From DATLED01 sp046597375 (GTDB taxonomy: Bacteria; Actinomycetota; Acidimicrobiia; Acidimicrobiales; CADCTF01), in assembly GCA_046597375.1 (NCBI GenBank), contig JBKJKM010000315.1, forward strand, positions 1-16,132: 16,132 bases of DNA. Reading direction: 5' to 3'. Below are positions 12,298 to 16,132 of this stretch, one piece after another (within the stretch, counting starts at the first letter, position 1; every line of letters starts with the position of its first letter). The notes beneath the pieces were generated by a model. That model was not told the origin of the DNA. It did no database searches and worked only from the letters and a program-made list of their open reading frames with translations. Made by a program: the position numbers and the translations under genes.

Positions 12298-13134
12298 TCA
12301 GCGTCGACGGCGAAGCCGCGACCCGAATCGGCCGTCGTCGTCCTCGCCCTTGGCGAAGAGGTCGAAGCCGTCGGCGTCGCCGTCATCGGCGGGCGCGGCC
12401 ACCGGGTCGTCGTCGCGCGGACCGAGCGGTCGCTCGTCGGTGACCGCCCGTCGCAGTTCAGCCAGGAAGGGGTCTTCCTCGGCGCCGTCCAGTTCTGCGC
12501 CCTCGCTGTCGGCCTGGGAACCGGAAACGACTTCGTGCTCGTCAGCCGCCGCGTCGGCCGCCACGTCGGCCGGAAGTTCTCCAACGGTGACGAGCGCCGC
12601 CATCTCGGGAGGGTCGCCGAGGCCCGGTTCACCCTCGTCGACCCGGCGGAGCTGATCACTGAAGTAGATGCGAAGCCGCTCGCGCTCGTGATCGAGATGC
12701 TCGGCCAGCGCCTCGACATCGGCCTGCAGGGCCGCCCGCTCTGCCTGCAGCCGCTCACGCTCGGTGCGCCCTTCCTCCTCGGCCTCGGTGCGCAGCCGGT
12801 GTCGCAGTTCGACCAGGTCCGCTTCGGCCAGGGTGCGTTGTTCCATCGCTTCGGCAACGACCTTTGACGCCTCCTCCCTCGCCTCCTGGATGGCGAGGTC
12901 AGCCGTGCGCTGGGCCAACACGAGGGTGCGCCGTAACGAGTCCTCGGCGTCGGTCGTCGCCGACTGCCGCGACTCGACTTCGGCGGCGCGGGACTCGGCC
13001 TGCATGCATGGTCGCTCGAGTTCCTCGACGCCGGCGGCGACGGACGCCACAAAGGCGCCGACGTCGTCCGGGTGGTAGCCGCGGAGTTTTTCGCGGAACT
13101 GGATGTCGCGGATGGCCTTGGAATTGATGTCCAT
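12298..13134 (-). CDS. divIVA: DivIVA-domain coiled-coil protein
   Basis: A 278-residue protein. The N-terminal DivIVA domain is short: IQFREKLRGYHPDDVGAFVASVAAGVEEL at residues 11-39, where LRGY corresponds to the membrane-binding FRGY loop of Bacillus DivIVA. Residues about 40-168 are a long coiled coil, including SLRRTLVLAQRTADLAIQEAREEASKVV, typical of the family. The C-terminal 110 residues are acidic low complexity ending in RLRRRR. DivIVA/Wag31 proteins mark curved or polar membrane and organise growth or division in actinobacteria. The start of the DivIVA domain lacks the usual MPLTP leader and the VDxFL motif is altered (VGAFV), so it may be a divergent paralogue. The ATG at 13134 shares one base with the yggT stop (TGATG). 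Confidence 0.85.
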   Translation of the reverse strand: MDINSKAIRDIQFREKLRGYHPDDVGAFVASVAAGVEELERPCMQAESRAAEVESRQSATTDAEDSLRRTLVLAQRTADLAIQEAREEASKVVAEAMEQRTLAEADLVELRHRLRTEAEEEGRTERERLQAERAALQADVEALAEHLDHERERLRIYFSDQLRRVDEGEPGLGDPPEMAALVTVGELPADVAADAAADEHEVVSGSQADSEGAELDGAEEDPFLAELRRAVTDERPLGPRDDDPVAAPADDGDADGFDLFAKGEDDDGRFGSRLRRRR

Positions 13135-13388
13135 CAGAGTGCGCTCCGGACGAGAGGAATCAGCACGAGGTTGACGCCGAAGATGACGACCATCGGTGAA
13201 AGGTCGAACATCCCGATCGACGGTAAGACGTTGCGCAGGGGCCCGAGCACCGGCTCGGTGATCGAGTAGAGCGCGCCGGAGATCGTCGCGACGGGGCTGC
13301 CGGGACTGACGGGAAACCAGCTCAGGAGGATGCGGCCGATCACGCAGTAGACGTAGAGCTGTAGCGCCAGGATGATGATGTTGCCCAA
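13134..13388 (-). CDS. yggT: YggT/YlmG family membrane protein
   Basis: An 84-residue protein with two hydrophobic helices, about residues 2-24 (GNIIILALQLYVYCVIGRILLSW) and 61-82. The motif ILLSWFPVSPGSP followed by YSITEPVLGPLRNVLPSIGMFDLSPMVV is diagnostic of the YggT (YlmG) family. The family is linked genetically to division, osmotic response and thylakoid nucleoid distribution in various organisms; the biochemical role is unknown. The start is TTG at 13388, because the conserved MGNIII N terminus follows it directly; a GGAG lies 10 nt upstream, inside the end of sepF. The gap to sepF is 6 nt. Confidence 0.93.
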   Translation of the reverse strand: MGNIIILALQLYVYCVIGRILLSWFPVSPGSPVATISGALYSITEPVLGPLRNVLPSIGMFDLSPMVVIFGVNLVLIPLVRSAL

Positions 13389-13394
13389 GGTCGA

Positions 13395-13859
13395 CTAGCT
13401 CCGAGCGGTCGGCGTGAGCAGGTAGACGCGGTCAGCGGTGCGTTCCATCTCGCCGCCGATGCCGTAGGTGAGGCCGCTCGAGAAATCGATGATGCGTCGC
13501 ATCAGGTCGCGGTCGGCGGCCTGCAGGCTCACGATCACGGGGACGCCGGCCTTGAGCCGATCGGCGATCTCCTGGGCGTCCTGAAACGACTTTGGCGTCA
13601 CCGTCTGAGGCTTGGACGACGGCACCGGGATGATCGGCCGAACGACCGACGACCGCTGTGGTTGCACCGTGACCCCCGATGTCTGCTCGCCGAACGAGGG
13701 CAACGTGCGGATACCGCTGGGGGCGGCATCCGATTCCGGAGCGACCGACGGTCGCGCCGCACGAGACGCGGGTTGCGGAGCCTCGTACGGCTCGTAATCG
13801 TCGTACTCGTCGTCGTCGACGAGCCCCAAATAGCTCATCATCCGCTTCAAACCAGCCAT
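13395..13859 (-). CDS. sepF: Cell division protein SepF
   Basis: A 154-residue SepF. The N-terminal MAGLKRMMSYLGL is the amphipathic membrane-binding helix, followed by an acidic stretch (DDDEYDDYEPYE) and a Pro/Ser linker to about residue 85. The folded SepF core covers about residues 86-154: KSFQDAQEIADRLKAGVPVIVSL, ADRDLMRRIIDFSSGLTYGIGGEMERTADRVYLLTP. SepF anchors FtsZ to the membrane and is essential in actinobacteria that lack FtsA. The ATG at 13859 has an AGGAGG 5 nt upstream. It lies 21 nt after yggS in the ftsZ cluster, as in Streptomyces and Mycobacterium. Confidence 0.97.
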   Translation of the reverse strand: MAGLKRMMSYLGLVDDDEYDDYEPYEAPQPASRAARPSVAPESDAAPSGIRTLPSFGEQTSGVTVQPQRSSVVRPIIPVPSSKPQTVTPKSFQDAQEIADRLKAGVPVIVSLQAADRDLMRRIIDFSSGLTYGIGGEMERTADRVYLLTPTARS

Positions 13860-13864
13860 ATGCG

Positions 13865-13870
13865 CCTCCT
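13865..13870 (-). promoter_or_regulatory. Ribosome binding site of sepF
   Basis: A full AGGAGG on the minus strand, 5 nt before the ATG. It is the strongest Shine-Dalgarno in the division cluster, consistent with a need for higher SepF translation. Confidence 0.75.
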
Positions 13871-13880
13871 GGAACCGAGC

Positions 13881-14534
13881 CTATCGTCGCACCTCGAGGG
13901 GCCGAGGGCGCGCACCGAACAGCGCGGTGCCGACGCGGAGCATGGTCGCGCCCTCCTCGAGGGCCACCTCCAAGTCGCCGCTCATCCCCATCGAGAGCTC
14001 GGCCAGGCCCGTTCGCTGGGCCGCGCGAGCGAGGCGGCGGAACTGCTCGCGCGCGGCGGTGAGGTCGCGGGACGCGACCCCCATCAGCCCCCGGACCTCG
14101 AGACCGAGCGCGGCGGCCGACGCCACGAGGGCATCGGTCCCCTCCCAACTGCACCCCGGCCGCCCCGGGTCGCCGGTGAGATTCACCTGCACGAACACGG
14201 CGGCCCCCGGTTGGTGCCGGGCGACGGTCTCGGCGGCCACGAGGCGATCGATCCCGTGCCACACCGAGACGTATGGTGCCAGTGCTTTCACCTTGTTGCG
14301 CTGCACCGGACCGAGGAAATGCCACTGCGTACCCGGCGGGGCCGACCCGGTCTTGGCGAGGAGAGACTGGGCCTGGTTCTCGCCACAATCGACCAAGCCG
14401 ACCTCGGCCGCAGCGAGCACGGCCTCGGGACCGAAGCCCTTGGTGACGGCCACGAGGCGCACGCTGTCGACGGCGCGGCCCGTCGACTCGATGCGGCTGT
14501 GGACCGCCGCCAAGGACGCGCTCAGCGACCCCAT
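13881..14534 (-). CDS. yggS: YggS/YlmE (PLPBP) pyridoxal-phosphate homeostasis protein
   Basis: A 217-residue PLP-binding protein of the alanine-racemase-like TIM-barrel fold. VRLVAVTKGFGPE carries the PLP lysine (Lys32); further signatures are GLVDCGENQAQ, WHFLGPVQRNKVKAL, FVQVNLTGDPGRPG, LEVRGLMGV, ELSMGMSGDLEVALEEGATMLRVGTALFG. The protein has no known enzymatic turnover; it buffers PLP and affects amino-acid and keto-acid balance. The ATG at 14534 overlaps the end of pgeF by 13 nt. An upstream extension in the same frame is Arg-rich shadow. It belongs to the ftsZ-ylmD-ylmE-sepF-ylmG-divIVA order. Confidence 0.95.
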   Translation of the reverse strand: MGSLSASLAAVHSRIESTGRAVDSVRLVAVTKGFGPEAVLAAAEVGLVDCGENQAQSLLAKTGSAPPGTQWHFLGPVQRNKVKALAPYVSVWHGIDRLVAAETVARHQPGAAVFVQVNLTGDPGRPGCSWEGTDALVASAAALGLEVRGLMGVASRDLTAAREQFRRLARAAQRTGLAELSMGMSGDLEVALEEGATMLRVGTALFGARPRPLEVRR

Positions 14535-15205
14535 TGCACCAAGGCCTGTCTGGACTCGTCGGCCCGGGCCCGGTGCGAGAACCAGCGCGGCCGACCGGAT
14601 TCGTCGACCGCGCAAGCGGTGCACCCGCCCGCATCCTCCGACAGGGTGGCGCCGGCCTCGGTGATCGCCACGCGCACGGCGTTCGGCAGATCCAGCGCCG
14701 GTCGGCCGACGGATGTGGACGAACGCACGGAATCGCCGAGGCGGCGGGCCACGACGTCGAGATCAGCCGGGGAGAACTCGTAGCAACCCGGGTGGATGCA
14801 GGGACCCAGCGCCGCCTCGATCGAACCGGCACCGAGGGTGCGCATGGCGGCCACCGTGGCCTCGATGACACCATCGGCGAGGCCCTTCCAGCCCGCGTGG
14901 ACGACACCCCGGATCCCTTCGGGGCTCCGCAAGGAGATCGGCGCGCAGTCGGCCGTGAGGATGCAGAGGATGGCCGCCGCATGGGCCGTCACCGCCGCAT
15001 CGGCCTCGACCCCGGCGTGGTCGCCGGGCCGGACGACCTCCACGACACGCGCACCATGCACCTGGCGCAGCCAGGTCCAGGGCCCCTCGACGAGGGCACG
15101 ACGGCGGGCCACCATGATCCTCGACGGCCCGTCAGGACCCCGTTCCGCGAGCGAGCCGAGGTCGCCCTCGGCCCGTCCGGTGAAGCGATGGGTTGCCGGC
15201 TCCAT
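14522..15205 (-). CDS. pgeF: Multicopper-oxidase-like purine nucleosidase family protein (YlmD/YfiH, PgeF-like)
   Basis: A 227-residue member of the YfiH/YlmD (laccase-domain, Cu-oxidase_4) family. The metal triad is present: His50 in LRQVHGARVVE, Cys87 in ILTADCAPISL and His103 in GVVHAGWKGLADGV; GPCIHPGCYEF also fits. Family members are described as purine nucleoside phosphorylases or adenosine deaminases, and PgeF in E. coli as correcting a peptidoglycan editing error, so the physiological substrate is open. The ATG at 15205 starts 14 nt after the ftsZ stop; the RFTGRAEGDLG opening is typical. No clear Shine-Dalgarno is present, so it probably relies on coupling to ftsZ. Confidence 0.9.
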   Translation of the reverse strand: MEPATHRFTGRAEGDLGSLAERGPDGPSRIMVARRRALVEGPWTWLRQVHGARVVEVVRPGDHAGVEADAAVTAHAAAILCILTADCAPISLRSPEGIRGVVHAGWKGLADGVIEATVAAMRTLGAGSIEAALGPCIHPGCYEFSPADLDVVARRLGDSVRSSTSVGRPALDLPNAVRVAITEAGATLSEDAGGCTACAVDESGRPRWFSHRARADESRQALVQWGR

Positions 15206-15219
15206 CGGAGGCCGGCGCG

Positions 15220-16132
15220 CTACTTCAGGAAGGACGGCACGTCGAAGTCGTCGTCGTCCGCATCGACGTCGTCGTCGAATTCTTCCCGTCCGGGTTCGAG
15301 GCCGAGCCCGAGCGGGCGGTCGCCGGTTCCGGTGCCTCCGTCGTCCCAGCGGTTGAATCCGGCAGCGATGACCGTGACGCGCACCTCGTCGCCCATGGCG
15401 TCGTCGATGACCTGGCCGTAGATGATGTTGGCGTCGGGATGGGCGACCTGGTGGATCGTCTCGGCCGCTTCCGTGACCTCGAACAGGCCGAGGTCGCTTC
15501 CGCCGGCGATGTTCAAGAGGATGCCCTTGGCACCTTCGATCGAGGCCTCGAGCAGCGGGCTGGTGATCGCCAGCTTGGCGGCGGTCACGGCCCGACCCTC
15601 ACCCGAGGCGACGCCGATACCCATGATGGCCGAGCCGGCGTTCTGCATGATCATCTTCACGTCGGCGAAGTCGGTGTTGATCAGGCCCGGGGTGGTGATG
15701 AGGTCGGTGATTCCCTGGACGCCTTGGAGCAGCACCTCGTCGGCCATCTTGAACGCATTGACCATCGAAGTCTTGTCGTTGGCGATGTCGAGCAGCCGGT
15801 CGTTGGGGATCACGATGATCGTGTCGACCCGGTCTTTGAGGCTGTTCACGCCGAGCTCGGCCTGCACGGCCCGCCGCCGACCCTCGAACGCAAACGGGCG
15901 GGTGACGACGCCGATCGTGAGCGAGCCCTGATTCTTGGCGATCTCGGCGATGACGGGCGCCGCGCCGGTGCCCGTGCCGCCGCCCTCGCCGGCCGTGATG
16001 AAGACCATGTCGGCGCCCTTGAGCGCCTCCTCGATCTCGTCACGGTGCTCCTCGGCGGCCGCTCGGCCGACATCGGGGTCGCTGCCGGCACCGAGGCCCC
16101 GGGTGATCGTGCGCCCGATGTCGAGCTTGAGA
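15220..16132 (-). CDS. ftsZ: Cell division GTPase FtsZ, C-terminal 303 residues (partial)
   Basis: The 3' part of ftsZ; roughly the first 60-70 codons lie beyond the right edge. The visible protein begins LKLDIGRTITRGLGAGSDP, followed by the tubulin signature ITAGEGGGTGTGAAPVIAE, NDRLLDIANDKTSMVNAFKMADEVL, and the T7 synergy loop NTDFADV needed for GTP hydrolysis across the subunit interface. A short acidic linker of about 45 residues leads to the C-terminal peptide DDFDVPSFLK, the contact site for SepF. The linker is much shorter and more acidic than in many actinobacteria. The downstream genes form the usual ylm cluster. No truncation or frameshift is seen in the visible part. Confidence 0.98.
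   Translation of the reverse strand, partial: LKLDIGRTITRGLGAGSDPDVGRAAAEEHRDEIEEALKGADMVFITAGEGGGTGTGAAPVIAEIAKNQGSLTIGVVTRPFAFEGRRRAVQAELGVNSLKDRVDTIIVIPNDRLLDIANDKTSMVNAFKMADEVLLQGVQGITDLITTPGLINTDFADVKMIMQNAGSAIMGIGVASGEGRAVTAAKLAITSPLLEASIEGAKGILLNIAGGSDLGLFEVTEAAETIHQVAHPDANIIYGQVIDDAMGDEVRVTVIAAGFNRWDDGGTGTGDRPLGLGLEPGREEFDDDVDADDDDFDVPSFLK

Noticed and set aside
13432..14982. A 516-codon minus-strand frame across sepF, yggS and pgeF.
   Set aside because: It is out of frame with three clearly conserved genes and is Arg/Pro-rich shadow.

Overview
The window comes from a high-GC actinobacterium, probably an Acidimicrobiia-type lineage; the class is inferred from gene content and was not tested by phylogeny. 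Pointers are a close homologue of the actinobacterial proteasome activator Bpa, an eukaryote-like (type II) isoleucyl-tRNA synthetase of 1040 residues, a DksA/TraR zinc-finger protein with a Lys/Ala/Pro tail, an FtsZ ending in DVPSFLK, and an exact match to the actinobacterial DnaA box. Coding density is very high, most genes are on the minus strand, and no gene-free stretch exceeds 100 bases.

Reading the minus strand from the right edge: ftsZ (its 5' end lies outside), pgeF/ylmD, yggS/ylmE, sepF, yggT/ylmG and a divIVA-family gene form the classical division cluster, with overlaps or short gaps throughout. A hairpin follows divIVA. Next is a separately promoted gene for an unusual membrane-anchored protein with two tandem helical repeats and a long histone-H1-like tail. 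ileS lies convergent to it on the plus strand. Its start codon overlaps the region of a divergent DUF167 gene, and the two seem to share one symmetrical -10 element that would give two leaderless mRNAs. A second minus-strand operon follows: dksA/traR-like, lspA, rluD and an unrecognised membrane-anchored protein, linked by GTGA overlaps. This order (ftsZ...divIVA, ileS, traR/dksA, lspA, rluD, and then dnaE) resembles the Streptomyces arrangement, but ileS is flipped here.

On the left, an Rrf2-family regulator (plus strand) is divergent from an operon of a small soluble histidine kinase, a receiver-only response regulator, an alkaline-phosphatase-superfamily enzyme and the proteasome activator bpa. 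These four are linked by ATGA, a 2-nt gap and TGATG. A PsiE-like membrane protein and the 5' end of dnaE complete the window. A perfect inverted repeat containing the DnaA-box sequence sits just before the dnaE ribosome binding site.

Most genes are conserved housekeeping genes. The less ordinary content is the membrane-anchored H1-tailed protein, the symmetrical leaderless promoter between DUF167 and ileS, the DnaA-box palindrome at dnaE, the atypical minimal two-component pair co-encoded with bpa, and the Rrf2 protein with only two of the usual three cluster cysteines. No CRISPR array, insertion sequence, prophage gene, tRNA or rRNA was seen.
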